From: Cryptomeria japonica
Taxonomy: Eukaryota; Streptophyta; Pinopsida; Cupressales; Cupressaceae
Direction of reading: 5' to 3'
Assembly: GCF_030272615.1 (NCBI RefSeq)
Contig: NC_081414.1
Location: 1,677,501 to 1,741,500 of the forward strand
DNA length: 64,000 nt
Under the pieces are notes generated by a model that was not told the DNA's origin, searched no databases, and was given only the letters and a program-made list of their open reading frames with translations. This document shows, piece after piece, positions 10,640-22,884 of the stretch. The position numbers and the translations under genes are program-made. Each line of letters begins with the position of its first letter. The stretch's first letter is position 1.

Positions 10640-12099
10640 CACACCCCCAAGAGAGCTCACAACTGCTGGAAATTACTCTTGGTGAAAGGTTTGGTAAAGA
10701 TGTCGGCAACCTACTCTGTTGTCGAACAATACTACAAATCAATGACCTGCTCCTGAATCAACTCTTGGATGTAGTGCATATGGATCTCGACATGTTTGGT
10801 CCACTGATGCTGGATCGGGTTCTTTGAGATTGTAATAACACTCTAATTGTCGCAATGTAGAACTATCAGCCATGGATTGGTGAACCCAAAGTTTGTGAGA
10901 ATCTGCTGAAGCCAAATGGTCTCAGTTGCTGCGTTAACAACTTCTCGATACTCAACCTCAGTCAAAGAGAGAGCAATAGCATGCTACTTCTTTCTCTGCC
11001 AACAAATGGGGCCCGAACCAAGGTGGAAACTGTAACCTGAAGTAGACTTACGATCATCAAGATCACCAGCCCAATCGGAGTCTGTGTAACCAACCAAGCG
11101 AAGTCTTGTGCCTATTGCATAGTGAATCCCATAGTGATGTGTACCTTGGATGTAATGAAGGATGCGTTTGACAACTTTCCAATGAAGCTCATGTGGTTCC
11201 TACATGAAGCGGGAAACCATGCCAACCACAAATGAAATATCAGGGTGTGTGTGAGTCAAGTAGATGAGACTACCCACAAGCTGACGATACAATAAGGCAT
11301 CAACTGGTGGAGAAGAACACTGAGCCTGAAGCTTAACTCCTGAAAGAAAGGGAATCGACGCAGGCTTACAATCAGCCATATGAAAGCGTGGAAGTAGATC
11401 AAGAGCATACTTGGGTTGTGATAGTGTAATCCCGGAAGGTGACTATGAAATCTCTATCCTGAGAAAGTAGTACAAAAAACCCAAGTCAGTCATAGCAAAT
11501 CTGTCATGCAAAGCAGATTTGACCCTGCTAATGATGGATGTGGTGCTCCCTATAATGATCAAATTATCAACATAGAGGACAAGTATCAAGTGTGAGTCAT
11601 CCTGTCACAAAATGTAGACATTTAGATCAGAATGACACCTGGTGAACCCCGCTGAGAGAAGAAAGGAATCCATCTTGGCGTACCAAGCCCTGGGGGCCTG
11701 CTTAAGGCCATAGAGAGATTTCCTTATTCTACAAACCAAGGAAGAATCTTGGATGTAATCCTGTGGCTGCTCCATATAAATGTCCTCATCAAGATCCCCA
11801 TGAAGAAAATCACTCTTCACATCCATCTGATGTACAACCCAACCATGAGCTATGACAATAGCAAGTGTCAAGCGAATGGAGTTCATCTTCGCTATGGGCA
11901 CAAATGTCTTAGTATAGTCAACACCTGGAACCTGTGAGAAACCTTTCACAACAAGCCGAGCCTTATACTTATCCACACTACCATCCATGGAAAACTTGGT
12001 CCGATAGATCCACTTACATCGAACCATCTTTCTCCCCTTAGGGAGAGGGACTAACTCCCATTTGTTGTTCCTCATCAACGAACTATACTCTTCCACCAT
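10640..12099 (-). pseudogene. pol: Element E reverse transcriptase and RNase H
   Basis: Copies RNA to cDNA and degrades the template. The minus strand reads the copia RT core: NKWELVPLP, CKWIYRTKF, KARLVVKGFSQ, a QMDVKSDFLHG segment that normally reads DVKTAFLNG, and [13 protein letters not shown]. The active-site region is LYVDNL, that is YVDN in place of YVDD. RNase H follows with GYTDSDWAGDLDDRKSTSGY and ends near 10640. 12099-11605 is open; the rest has several stops, many TAG where CAG (Gln) is expected. Not functional. Confidence 0.88.
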
Positions 12100-12132
12100 A
12101 GTGTGGTCCCACTCAGGAACCCCTGACGCTTC

Positions 12133-12510
12133 CTAAAATGTCGGTGGATCGGAAGCGGTAGCAATGAATGCATGTGGAAGGTCCTGATGTTGTGATCGAG
12201 TCCTCCGTGTATCTAAAGGATCCATAACAAGAGAACTCACAAACTCAAGTGTCTGTGGATCCCAATGAGGTCTAAGTGGAGGTGGAGAATGAGGCTCCTC
12301 AACTGCAAGTGGACCCTGCAGAGGTGTAACGCTACGAGTTGGAGTTGAAGGAGTCTCATCATCTAAATCACTGGCATCACTATCCACAATGGAGGAAGGT
12401 GAAGGAGGTATAGAGGCTAAGCTAGGAGAGCTTTCCTCAAAGTGAACACTCCTCTCAATAAACACCTCATGTGTCTCAGGATCCATCAATCTATATGCCT
12501 TAACACCCAA
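12133..12510 (-). pseudogene. pol: Element E integrase C-terminal linker
   Basis: A 125-codon open segment between integrase and RT. It starts as the copia integrase tail (KAYRLMDPETHEVFIERSV) and continues into a P/S/T-rich linker with TPSTPTRSVTPLQGP. It normally joins integrase to RT in the polyprotein. A stop separates it from the RT segment. Confidence 0.75.
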
Positions 12511-13618
12511 AGACTCTGAAATTTCTCACAATCGGTTTCCTACCAATCAAAGCCTCAAAAGAAGTAATACCTTGCAAAGATTTGCGAGGAACCCAATTCT
12601 GGATGTGTGTGGCACAACTAATAGCCTTTGCCCAAAAGATGGGATCAAGAGAACGTGCATGTATCATACAACTAGCCATTTCTTTGAGAGTTCTATTCTT
12701 GCATTCTGCTACTCCATTCTATTGTGGAGTGTATGTAACAAATACTGAAGATCAATCCCCTCAAATGTACAAAAATCCTCAAGTATTTTGTTCACATATT
12801 CCCTTCCATTATCTGTATGAAGAATCTTGACCACTTTCTTGGATTGCTTCTCCACACGAGTGTTGAAGTCCTGAAATCTGTCAAAAACTTCACTCTTATG
12901 AATAAGAAAGTAGACCCTAGTGAAGCGGGAGTAGTCATCAATGAAGGTGAGGACATAGTGGGCCTTGCTAAATGAAGGTGCTGGAAATGGACCTGCTACA
13001 TCGCTGTGAACAAGTTGAAGAACTTCCAAAGCTCTCCAAGCTTTCCCCTTATCAAACTTCTCCTTGGGATGCTTGCCCATGGAACAGCTTGAACATACAC
13101 CTTCTAAAAAACTGATTCGAGGTAGACCTGTGACCATGTCTTTAGTGCTGAGCTGCTGAAGATAGCGGTAGTTGAGGTGACTAAACCGCTCATGCCATAG
13201 CTTACTTTTTGAATTTGAATGAGTAAGAAAGGCCCTAGAAGGAGAACTTGGTACAAAGTGGGAGAATGAATAAAGCCTTGAGTTGTCATTGACTTGTCCC
13301 ACTACTACCAAGGCATCATCATCAAGTTCCTTTACCACAACTGAATCAGGTGTAAACTCAACCTTTTTCCCATTCTCATAGTGAGTGATTTGGTAGATAG
13401 AGAGAAGGTTGGTAGACAAGTTAGGAACATAAAGAACATTCTCAAATGTTCCATCATCCATGTCAATTGAACCTTTCCCTTCAACCTCAACTTGTGTATC
13501 ATCACCTATGTAAATATGAGGTACCTTAGATGGCTCCAATGAAGAAAATTGCTCCTTTGTAGAACCCATGTGATAAGAGGCACCCGAGTCAAGTATCCAC
13601 TGTTGTGAAGAACCTGTT
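12510..13618 (-). pseudogene. pol: Element E protease and integrase
   Basis: The frame opening at 13641 gives the retropepsin motif WILDSGASYHM, whose Asp is the catalytic residue of a half-dimer protease. A GAG-pre-integrase zinc region follows (LWHERFSHLNYRYL, CSSCSMGK), then the integrase core with HSDVAGPFP, FIDDYSRF and HTDNGREYVN. The expected catalytic Asp-Asp pair is visible. A frameshift near 12735 breaks the core before its Glu. The first codons of the open frame are bases of A's LTR; true E sequence starts at 13618-13623. Confidence 0.88.
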
Positions 13619-13623
13619 GTAGC

Positions 13624-14395
13624 TGTTGATGCAAATAGCATCGGTCAGAGAAAATCTAACATAGATCCATTTACATCAATTGAAGAATGACATTAATGTA
13701 GATATATATGTTTGATCTTGGAGATGTATAAATATATATGAATATATATATATGAAGTAATTATTATTACTTCATATGTATATTAATATATTGATATATC
13801 ATTTCTATATGCATGATTTATAATATATCGAACCCCTTCATAATTATCAAATTGCACTTAATAATTATGCCATTGATATATTATCGGATGTTATTAGTAA
13901 TACCCCGATTAGTTATCGGGTATGTTTTGTTTATTTATTGCCACTGATTGATATAGTTATCGGGCCTATTTAATTGCCACCGATTTGGAATCAGTTAAGG
14001 ATATCATAGTTACCAATATATATATTATCGGGTTATGCATTGACACCGATAGGCATATCGGTTAATATGAAACATGTAATGGCACTGATTTATATCGGGT
14101 TAATTAGCAATGTGTTGTTTGAGTAATCAAAGGTGCGATCAAGGATTATCTTGATCGGTTATGTCCAAAGGATATAACTGACCAAGGTAACACTTGGTCT
14201 CCCCTCATTGCCATATATAACCCGATTCATTTTCTTGGAGAAGGGCATCAAAATAAATTAATGTTCTCTCTCCATCTGCAGCAAAGAAAAAATCAGACAT
14301 ATTATATTGTGAATCAAAGAAATAATAAGTACCCTACATTGTATATATAGATATATAACTTGTTCTTCAAATTGAAAATTGCATATACATTTACA
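13624..14395 (+). repeat. 5' LTR of element A
   Basis: TGTTGATGCAAATAG to CATTTACA, 772 bp, matching 42604-43234 plus 47101-47237. A TATATAA box is at about 14210, before the presumed transcript start. By eye the two copies differ at several positions per hundred, so A is not recent. Confidence 0.92.
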
Positions 14396-14411
14396 TGGTA
14401 TCAGAGCCAGG
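14396..14411 (+). promoter_or_regulatory. Primer-binding site of element A
   Basis: TGGTATCAGAGCCAGG directly follows the LTR. This is the standard copia site for initiator tRNA-Met. Confidence 0.95.
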
Positions 14412-14485
14412 TTGATCAAACCTAAGGCTATTCAATTTTGTGAATAATTTAAGAACAAGGTTATATACTACATCACATTTCTCAA

Positions 14486-15800
14486 ATGGCCAGGGCTATC
14501 AGATTCAAAGACAGACTTGGAGGTGGCGATGATTTTTCAGCTTGGAAGTTCAGAATCAAGATGATCTTAAAGGAGAACAAAGTGGATTCATTTGTTCAAA
14601 CTGAAAATGCACAACCTGAAAATGAACTTGACAAAGCAGCATGGATTGAGGGAAATGAAAAGGCCATTAAAATAATAGTTGATGGGGTGAGAAACAACAT
14701 AATGCCCATCATAAGGAAACATCAGACAACCTATAAAATGTTCAAAGCACTTGAAAGCACATTTGAGATATCAAATGCAAGTTGAACTTTGGCATTAAAA
14801 AAAGAGATAAATCATATCACCATGAACAAAGCTGAGACAATCAATGCCTACTTTATGCGGATATCAACCCTAAGAGATGAACTAGAAACTCTTGATTACG
14901 AGATCCAAAGCAAAGAGTTAACACTCATTGCTCTAGATGGGTTGCCTAGTGGATGGAGACATTCGTCCAAGGCATCAGTGCAAGGTCCAAGTATCCTAAG
15001 TTTGAAAGATTAAAAGATGATTGTCTCCAAGAAGAATCAAGATTGAACAAGATGGGAATAAAATCAAAGAACATAGATGAAGACCTTCAAGTCATAAATA
15101 CTAACACAAATAAGAAAACCAAGAAGAAGCAATTTAGGAAGAGGAAAGGTCATCAAGGCAAGAACACTTCAAAGAAAGACCTATCACATATTCAATGCTA
15201 TAGGTGTGACAAATTCGGGCACTATGTTGCAAAATGTACAAAGAGAGCCAAACATCAAGCCACATTTGCCAAAGCAGGAAAATCCAAAAGAGAAGATGAC
15301 TCCAAGAACTATGTCCTCTACTCAACACTTACAAACCATGCAACAAACAAGTCAAACTTCTGGGTGATCGATAGTGGCTCATCCAGACACATTATAGGGT
15401 TTAGAGAAGTGCTAGACTCCATGATAGAGGAGAATGATGAGGAAGTGACTATCGAAGATGATTCCTGACATCCAATCAGAGGAATTGGATCCTACACCAT
15501 CAAACTGAAGACATGCATATCATTGCAACTCGAAGGAGTATTATATGTCCCTGACATCAAGAGAAATCTAGTCTCCATATCAGCACTAGAAGATAATGGA
15601 TACAAAGTAACCTTCATGGAAAACAAGGTGTTGGCTTAGCCAAGAAATTATTCCATCAAGAAAGCTAAAGTCATTGGTCAAAGACGAGGCTATTTGTATG
15701 AGCTATGCACAGAGCCCAACCTAGCCCTAATTCATGAAGTGACAAATGCAAATGAAGTTTGACATAGAAGACTAGGCCACCTGAATTATAGAGCTTTATT
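14486..15800 (+). pseudogene. gag-pol: Element A gag, protease and pre-integrase part
   Basis: ATG at 14486 follows the primer-binding site by about 75 bases. Gag reads LGGGDDFSAWKFRIKMIL, then the helical UBN2-type region, and a CCHC knuckle CYRCDKFGHYVAKC near 15198-15239. Protease follows as FWVIDSGSSRHI (about 15358). The pre-integrase region reads HRRLGHLNYRAL just before B interrupts it. Breaks: a TGA at 14783, a frameshift at about 14950-15010, and stops at 15466, about 15638 and about 15763. The last falls where copia elements have Trp. Confidence 0.88.
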
Positions 15801-16866
15801 TGTTGGTATTTTGGTATGGTTTTGTCATTGATGTCAACACCTACTAAAACACTAGCACTTTGGAGATCCAGAAGCATTTATCGGCAAGCAAGTAACTATT
15901 GCACAGTTACTGGTATATGGTTCACCGGTAGGATTTAATGATCACCGACACTCAGAATTATGTGGAAGACACTTGGTAATGTCGAAGACATCTTTTGGAT
16001 ATCTTGTCCTGGAGTTTTGTTCATTGGTATATTCATATTTGCATATTTGCTTTTACTGGCAAATAGGTCCAGGGTTACCTAGGGTTACACCGGTAGGTTT
16101 ATCTTTTCCAGATCAACATGGCACGCTAAGGAAATGATTAATTATTGTTGTAAATGCATTAAGCTAACATGTTCAATTGGTTATTGCGTCGGACATTATA
16201 TTATTTGTAAAATGTCTTTATTATAATATCTTGTTGAGCCGACCTACTAAAATTGGTCTTAGGCTATGGTATAAATGTAAGATCTTAATTGTAAGATTGA
16301 GTGTGGTAATGCAAAAAAGGATTGTGTGAAGATATATGCGAGATTAAGCAGAGCTATACACGAAGACATCATTTGAAGGTGAAGTTAGGTTTTTGTGAAA
16401 GCATATCAGCATTACATTGGTACTGAATCCAGCATATGAAGATGCTATTTTGTGCAGTACATTCTTATTGGATTTAACCATCCAACTGTAGTCAGTGTGA
16501 CTCCCATTTTGTGATTGAGCAGTGAGCTCTAGGCTGTTGGCCTTTTTGCATGTGCAGACCCCATTTGTGTACACTTACTATTTGCAGTAGTATCATCTGA
16601 TTGTGGGTAAGGTTTCCCACCGTGGTTTTTTCCTTTATAGGGTTTCCACATACAAATATTGGTGTCATGTGTTGTGGATGAATTTGTGTTTATGTTTCAT
16701 GCATTAATCTTTACCGGTATAAGCTATTAACTGTTAAAAATGTCTACCAACATACTTAATTGGTTTACCGGTATTAAGCATTAAGGTGGTTAAGGTGTTT
16801 TTGGTTTGAAATTAGTTGACAACTGATTCACCCCCCCCTCCTCTTAGTTGTCTTCGGGACCTAACA
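15801..16866 (+). repeat. 5' LTR of element B
   Basis: 1066 bp from TGTTGGTATTTTGG to GGGACCTAACA, matching 22885-23945. Contains a TATAAATG box near 16270, the hairpin-like block at about 16603-16650 and a C-tract block (TGATTCACCCCCCC) near 16822. ACCGGT words recur through it. Confidence 0.93.
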
Positions 16867-16885
16867 ATTGATATTAGAGCTAAGT
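16867..16885 (+). promoter_or_regulatory. Degenerate primer-binding site of element B
   Basis: The sequence TTGATATTAGAGCTAA follows the LTR where TTGGTATCAGAGC is expected. Two G-to-A/C-to-T type changes explain the difference. It would pair poorly with initiator tRNA-Met now. Confidence 0.8.
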
Positions 16886-16922
16886 CCTCTTTTGCAGAAG
16901 TTTAACAACTTGAGGAGATCCA

Positions 16923-18053
16923 ATGTCTACTAATTATTTCAGGAAGGACAATCCTAAACTTGATGGAACCAACTATGGCATATGGAAGATCATAATGGAG
17001 ACACATCTAAATTGCATTGGCAAAGATTTTTGGGAACTTACAAAGAAAGATTACACTGCTTCTGTAGCTGGTCAGCTCAGTCCAACTACCTTGGCTAAAG
17101 ATGAGGAAAATGATTGCAAAGCAAGAGAAGCACTTTTGAGCGTATTATCAGATCAACAAATCATGGGATTATTAGATAGGTCTATTGCTAAAGCTATTTG
17201 GGATCATTTGGAAACACTGAATGAAGGAGATTCCATAGTCAAAATTGCAAAACTTGAAAGCTTCTGGGTCAGGTATGAACATCTAAAAATGGAAGAAGAT
17301 GAAAGGATTTCTGCTTTTATGGAAAGAGTAAATGAAATTGTTTTGGGTATTAAATGTTGTGGAGGAACCTTAAGTGAGGATGAAATTATTTCAAAAATCT
17401 TAAGAGGATTGCCACCGACATATAAAATGAAGGCTACTGCTATAAATGAGTTAAGAACAATGCCTAATACATCAGTAACTAGGGATACATTGATTGGAAA
17501 ACTTTCTGCCTTTGAAATTGAAGAATTTGGTCCTGTTGCTACTATAAAGACAGATTTAGCCTTTAAAGCATCAACATCATCTGCTCCATCATTTGACAAT
17601 CCTGATTGGAAAGCCTTTTATGCAAAAGAACTTGAAGAAAGTAGGAAAGAAAATGAAGAACTTGAAGCACTATTTGCAAGGAAAATTCCTAAAGGTCGAA
17701 TTGGAAGTAAGTATGAAGGTAAAGCACCCTTTAAATGTTTTAACTGCAATAAGATTGGTCATATGGCTTTGAGATGCCCTGATAGACATGTTAGACTAAG
17801 AGAAGAAGCTAGAAGGACATACAAGCCTAATCCTGAATATCAGAGATACAGATTCAAGAAGAACAAAGACAAATCTTGTTACATTGCTGATGAAGGTGTG
17901 ACTGATGAGGATCTGACAGACAATGGATGGGTTTTTGTTGCTATAACAGAAGATCAACCGACACCTACTGTTCAACCGGTAGAACAAGCCCTAGCAGCTA
18001 AAGTTGAAATAAAGGATGAATGGATATTGACTCAGGATGCTCACATCATATGA
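16923..18053 (+). pseudogene. gag: Element B gag polyprotein
   Basis: The longest open frame in the window, 376 codons, ATG at 16923. It builds the nucleocapsid. It has the copia gag start (NPKLDGTNYGIWKIIMETHL), the UBN2 helical region with LRGLPPTYKMKATAI, a coiled stretch (ELEESRKENEELEALFARK) and one intact CCHC knuckle, CFNCNKIGHMALRC, at about residues 273-286. A frameshift near 18025 ends it just as protease should begin, so gag itself is complete but cannot be joined in frame to pol. Confidence 0.9.
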
Positions 18054-19444
18054 CAGGAGACAAAGGTAAATTCTTGAACTTTCAAGAATACAATGGAGGT
18101 TTAGTAAGATTTGGAGATGACAAAGCCTTTTCAATCAAAGGTAAAGGTACAATATCTCTTGATGGTAAGCATAACACTGACAATGTCTACTATGTTGAAG
18201 GATTAAAGCATAATCTTTTAAGTGTTGGTCAATTAGTTGAGAAAGGATTTTAGTTACAATTTAAAAATGGAAAATGCAAAATCATGAATAGAACTGGTTT
18301 GGAAATTGCAACCGGTAATTAGACTAGAGGCAATATCTTTCATTTGAATAACAGTGAAAAGACATGCTTGATTGTACATATAGATGAAAGTTGGTTATGG
18401 CATAAGAGACTCTGTCATGTAAACTTTGATTGCATGGTAAAGATCAGTACTTCTAAGGCAGTTAGAGATCTACCTAAAATTGTCAAACCTCAGAACACAA
18501 TATGCAAGGAATGTCAATTTGGAAAACAAGTTAGAGCTAGTTTCAAAAGTATTCCAAAAAAATCCAATAATGCTCTTGACTTGATTCACACTGATTTATG
18601 TGGTCCAGTTAGAACTAAAAGCTTACAAGGTGATAGATTTTTCATGCTAATCATTGATGAATATTCTAGAATGTGTTGGGTTACTTTCCTCAGAGAAAAA
18701 TCTGAAGCATTTGGAAAGTTCATACTATTCAAAGCAATGGTTGAAAATGAAACCGGTAAGAAAACCAAATGTTTAAGATCAGATCAAGGAGGAGAATTCA
18801 CATCTAAGGACTTTAATACATTCTATGAAGTGAATGGAATCATAAGACAACTATCAACACCTCAAACACCACAATAGAATGGAGTTGTTGAAAGGAAAAA
18901 CAGAACTATCTTGGATGCAGCAAGAAGTATGTTATCAGAAGCAAATTTACCACATATTTATTGGAGAGAAGCAGTCAGCACAACGGTCTATACATTCAAC
19001 AAACTTCACATCAAAGGTGAAACCTGTAAGACCCCTTATGAACTATGGTTTGTTAATACTCCTACTCTTAAGTATTTCAGAATTTTTGGAAGTAAATGTT
19101 ATATTAGAAGAGATGAGTATATTAGCAAATTTGATCCTAGAAGTGATGAAGGAATATTTCTTGGTTATTCATCTAAGAGCAAGGCATATAGATGTTTTAA
19201 CAAGAGATTGTAAAAAATTGTTGAGAGTACAAATGTAAAAATTGATGAACAATTCAGAGGAACATCAAGGTATATAGACTCTAAACCAGCAATAGAAATT
19301 GTGACAAATGAACCTACACCAAATCCACTGGTATAGAATGAAGATCTAGTTACCTGTTGGCAATATAGCTTTATAACAAACAATGAAAGATTGTTGGCAT
19401 TTCATAAGGATATTGAGAAGGTTGTTGATAATTATGGATATAAC
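18020..19444 (+). pseudogene. pol: Element B protease and integrase
   Basis: Opens with DSGCSHHMTGDKGKF (retropepsin Asp). Then come the pre-integrase zinc region (LWHKRLCHVNF, CKECQFGK) and the integrase core with HTDLCGPV, IDEYSRMCW, SDQGGEF, a TAG in place of the usual Gln before NGVVERKNRTI, and FLGYSSKSKAYRCF. Stops lie at about 18252, 18319, 18875, 19211 and 19336. The catalytic Asp, Asp and Glu residues are all readable. The frame ends where an LTR remnant interrupts the region between integrase and RT. Confidence 0.88.
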
Positions 19445-19454
19445 TGATTAAGGA

Positions 19455-20840
19455 TGTTTACTGTCTTGATATTATTATTTTGTCATTGATGTCAAGAAAT
19501 TAATTTTCTAATTCAGTATGATGTTGCCATATCTTGAGAAGTATGATATGAAGATTATAAAGATGTCGGTAAAAGGCACATGAAAGAATATGATGAATAA
19601 GGGGATGAATAAGGTATTCAATGGGCAACTAGTACCGAGTCAGACAATGATGAGATCATGATGTTTATATTGTTTTAACATCATACATATGTTGTAAAAT
19701 GTAAAGATCAATACTATACTATGTTATCAAGCAAAGAACCTAGTCGGTAAACCCTAAGGTTATCGCTATCGGTTAATGAAGGCGGAATGTCTACCGAGTG
19801 AAGTTTAGTATTCACCGAGTTGTAACCAAGCTATAACAGAATGCATTAAATGTTTACATGCGGTATTTAATGAAGGAAGCTGATGAGATGGAACTGATCA
19901 ATGATTGGTGAGCTGTGAATGAAGTTTGTTAATGAATCTAAGGCAATGGAAAGTCGGCATGAAGATCTACAACTCAGATTGAACCACAATACCCTGGCAC
20001 AAGTTCCAAGACTAATATGCAAGTTCCAAGGTAGGGTAAGACATTTTCAGATCGAAAGATGCATTGAACCTGGACAAGATTGAAGATCTGATGGCTATGA
20101 TTGATCATGGGAAATGTGATCAAGGAGATTAAGCGGTTACCTAATTGTTTATAAATAGGAAACTATTGATAAACAATGTATGCGGGAAAGTGTATGCACA
20201 AGGATGCTACATAGTGATTACCAAGCACAGAAGCTTGAAGACCTGTTAGAATAATAGAGTATAGAAGCCCAGCAGATAAACAAGATTAGTTCTATGTCTA
20301 GATTGTATTGAACAAATAGGAATCTGCTTTAGCATTTTAGATGTGAAATTGCAGATAGATTTTTATTACTGTTATTTTGTGAAAGTGACAAAAAATCTCT
20401 TAACCGAGTGGAATTAACAGTCTTATTTGTAAAACCCTCTAGCAAGGTGACATTCTGATTGAGTGTTTGAAATCCTTTAACAAGGTCACTTCTAACAAAG
20501 TGAAGATCCTAACAGATCTAAGGGAAATCTCTTAATCGGGTCACATCTAGCAATGTGTTTATAATCTTTAACAAGATTTGCTTTTAACCGAGCATACTCT
20601 AGAAGAGTATATTTCTTAGTGGGTCCAAAATCCCACAGTGGTTTTTCCCTATTTGGGTTTCCACATTAAATCTGGTGTTATGAGGTTTATGATGTTTATA
20701 TGCTTTTGAGTTTGCATGTTTGACAGTTTTGGTTATATTACTGAAATATATGTTACTGAGGTTGAATCTGATGTTTTTATGGAAGATTAAGTTTGTATGA
20801 TTCACCCCCCCCTCTCATCTTGTTGGCTATTGGATCTATA
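19455..20840 (+). mobile_element. LTR remnant inside element B
   Basis: About 1.4 kb with LTR character between B's integrase and RT. Its start (TGTTTACTGTC, then TTTTGTCATTGATGTC) resembles the start of B's own LTR. It has a TATAAATA box near 20150, the hairpin-like block at 20632-20667 and TTCACCCCCCCCTCTC near 20801. Just after it, AAGTATCAGAAC resembles a decayed primer-binding site. It may therefore be an LTR plus a few internal bases rather than a clean solo LTR. I could not find a TSD; both edges are approximate. Confidence 0.6.
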
Positions 20841-20868
20841 CTTATATTAAGTATCAGAACTATCATTA

Positions 20869-22544
20869 CCTCGGTACCATCTGAGGATTCCACAATAATT
20901 GAAGAACAACAACAAACAAAGACACCCCGATATGTAAGGTTGAATCATTCTGAAGATCAAATAATTAGAAATAAATTTAAAGGAGTTATGATAAGAGGAA
21001 GATTGGAAAATGAAGAGGTATGTCTTATTTCTCAAATTGAACCATCATCTGTTAATGAGGCATGTGAAGATAAATTTTGGATTAAAGCTATGGAAGAAGA
21101 ATTAGAACAAATTGAGAAAAATAACACTTGGACATTAGTTCCCCGACCTAAAGATAAAAATGTATTTGGAACCAAATGGGTATTCAGAAACAAACTTAAT
21201 GAAGATGGTAAGGTTGACAGAAATAAAACAAGACTAGTGTGTAAGGGATATTCTCAGAAAGAAGGAGTTGATTACAATAAAACCTTTGCACTGGTAACTA
21301 GAATTGAGGCAGTCAGTTTATTCTTGGCTTTTGCAGCACACAAGAACTACAAAGTTTATCAAATGGATATTAAATGTGCATTTTTGAATGGAGATCTTGA
21401 AGAGGAAGTATACATTGAACAACCTGATGGATTTTCTTTGACAGATGACAATGACATGGTTTGCAGATTAAGGAAAGCTTTGTATGGACTGAAACAAGCC
21501 CCAAGAGCTTGGTATGCAAGATTGGATAAGTATCTTTAAAAGATTGGTTTTATTAAAGGAAATGCAGACAACAATTTATATTACAAAATAACTAATGATG
21601 GTATCTTGATTATAGAAGTATTTGTTGATGATATAATCTTTGGAGGAGAAGATGGCTTATGTAAGGAATTTTCTACTAAAATGCAGCAAGAATTTGAAAT
21701 GTCTATGATTGGAGAAATAAAATTCTTTTTAGGATTGCAGATTTCACAAATTGACAAAGGTATATTCTTGAGTCAATCAAAATACTTAAAAGAGTTACTA
21801 AAGAAATTTGGGATGGAGAACTCTAAACCGGTAAGCACACCTATGACTACAAATGACAAATTATCTCAAAGGGATGAATTTACACTTGTTAATCCAACTA
21901 GATACAAATGTATGATAGGAGGTTTACTGTATTTGACACAAACTAGACCTGATATTATGAATGTAGTATGTATTATTTCAAGATTTCAAAGTAATCCTAG
22001 AGAAAATCATGAATCAGCAGTGAAAAGGATTTTCCGGTACTTACAAGGCACTATAAATCTTGGATTATGGTATCCTAGAGATGAAAACTTTGAATTATGT
22101 GTATACACATATGCAAATTGGGCAGGAGATGTGGATGATAGAAAAAGCACCACCGACGGAGCATTCTTTCTTGGAAAGAGATTAGTTTCTTGGTTGAGTA
22201 AGAAACAGAGTTGTACATCTTTATCAACAGCAGAATCAGAATATGTTGCAGCAACAACTAACTGTACACAGGTACTATGGCTTAAGCAAATGTTGAAAGA
22301 CATAAAGGTAAAATGTAAGGAACCTATTACCATATATTAAAAATCTGGTATTACATTCTAAAACAAAACATGTTTCTATCAAACTGAATTTTCTAAGGGA
22401 AAAAGTTGAAGAAAATGAGATAAAACTGGTTTATGTGAATACTAAAGAACAACTTGCAGATATTTTCCCAAAACCTTTGCCTAAGGAGACTTTTGAATAT
22501 CTCAGAGATCAACTTGGAGTCATACCACCACCAATAGAGACTTA
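20869..22544 (+). pseudogene. pol: Element B reverse transcriptase and RNase H
   Basis: Copia RT: NNTWTLVPRPKDKNVFGTKW, KTRLVCKGYSQKEGVDY, QMDIKCAFLNGDLEEEVY and [16 protein letters not shown]. The active-site region is VFVDDIIFGG, so both catalytic Asp residues are kept. RNase H follows, with the usual DW-AGD-DDRKST segment and STAESEYVAAT. A stop at 21537 cuts RT, and a small deletion and stop at about 22340 remove the segment that holds CDNTSA in element D. The end is read in another frame to 22544 (LADIFPKPLPKETF). Confidence 0.9.
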
Positions 22545-22872
22545 GACAGTTGATGATTGTCATCAAACGACATAATTAACAGACAAATCTTTTACTCCGG
22601 TCTTTGATGAGAAAGCTACTTCTTAGGGGGAGTAGTTGGTATTTTGTATATGAACTTGGTATTATTGTAAATTTGGCATTTGATGTCAAAGGGGGAAAGA
22701 TATCTATGAAAAACACATTATTCTTTAGAGAAATTGGTATGGAAACTTTGGATAACACATGTTGCTCCCAGGGGGAGAGATTGTTGTTTAGGAGAGATTG
22801 TTGGTTTTTGGTATATGACATTTCTATTTTGGCACTTTGATGGTTTTTCCATCTTGTGTTGCCATCAATGCC
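22545..22872 (+). other. Element B 3' non-coding region with repeated purine tracts
   Basis: Contains TTCTTAGGGGGAGTAG, GTCAAAGGGGGAAAG and CCCAGGGGGAGAG before the true polypurine tract. Several extra tracts of this type are known in copia elements with long 3' regions. No gene is present. Confidence 0.7.
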
Positions 22873-22884
22873 AAAAGGGGAGAT
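22873..22884 (+). promoter_or_regulatory. Polypurine tract of element B
   Basis: AAAAGGGGAGAT directly before the 3' LTR, the usual primer site for plus-strand synthesis. Confidence 0.9.
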
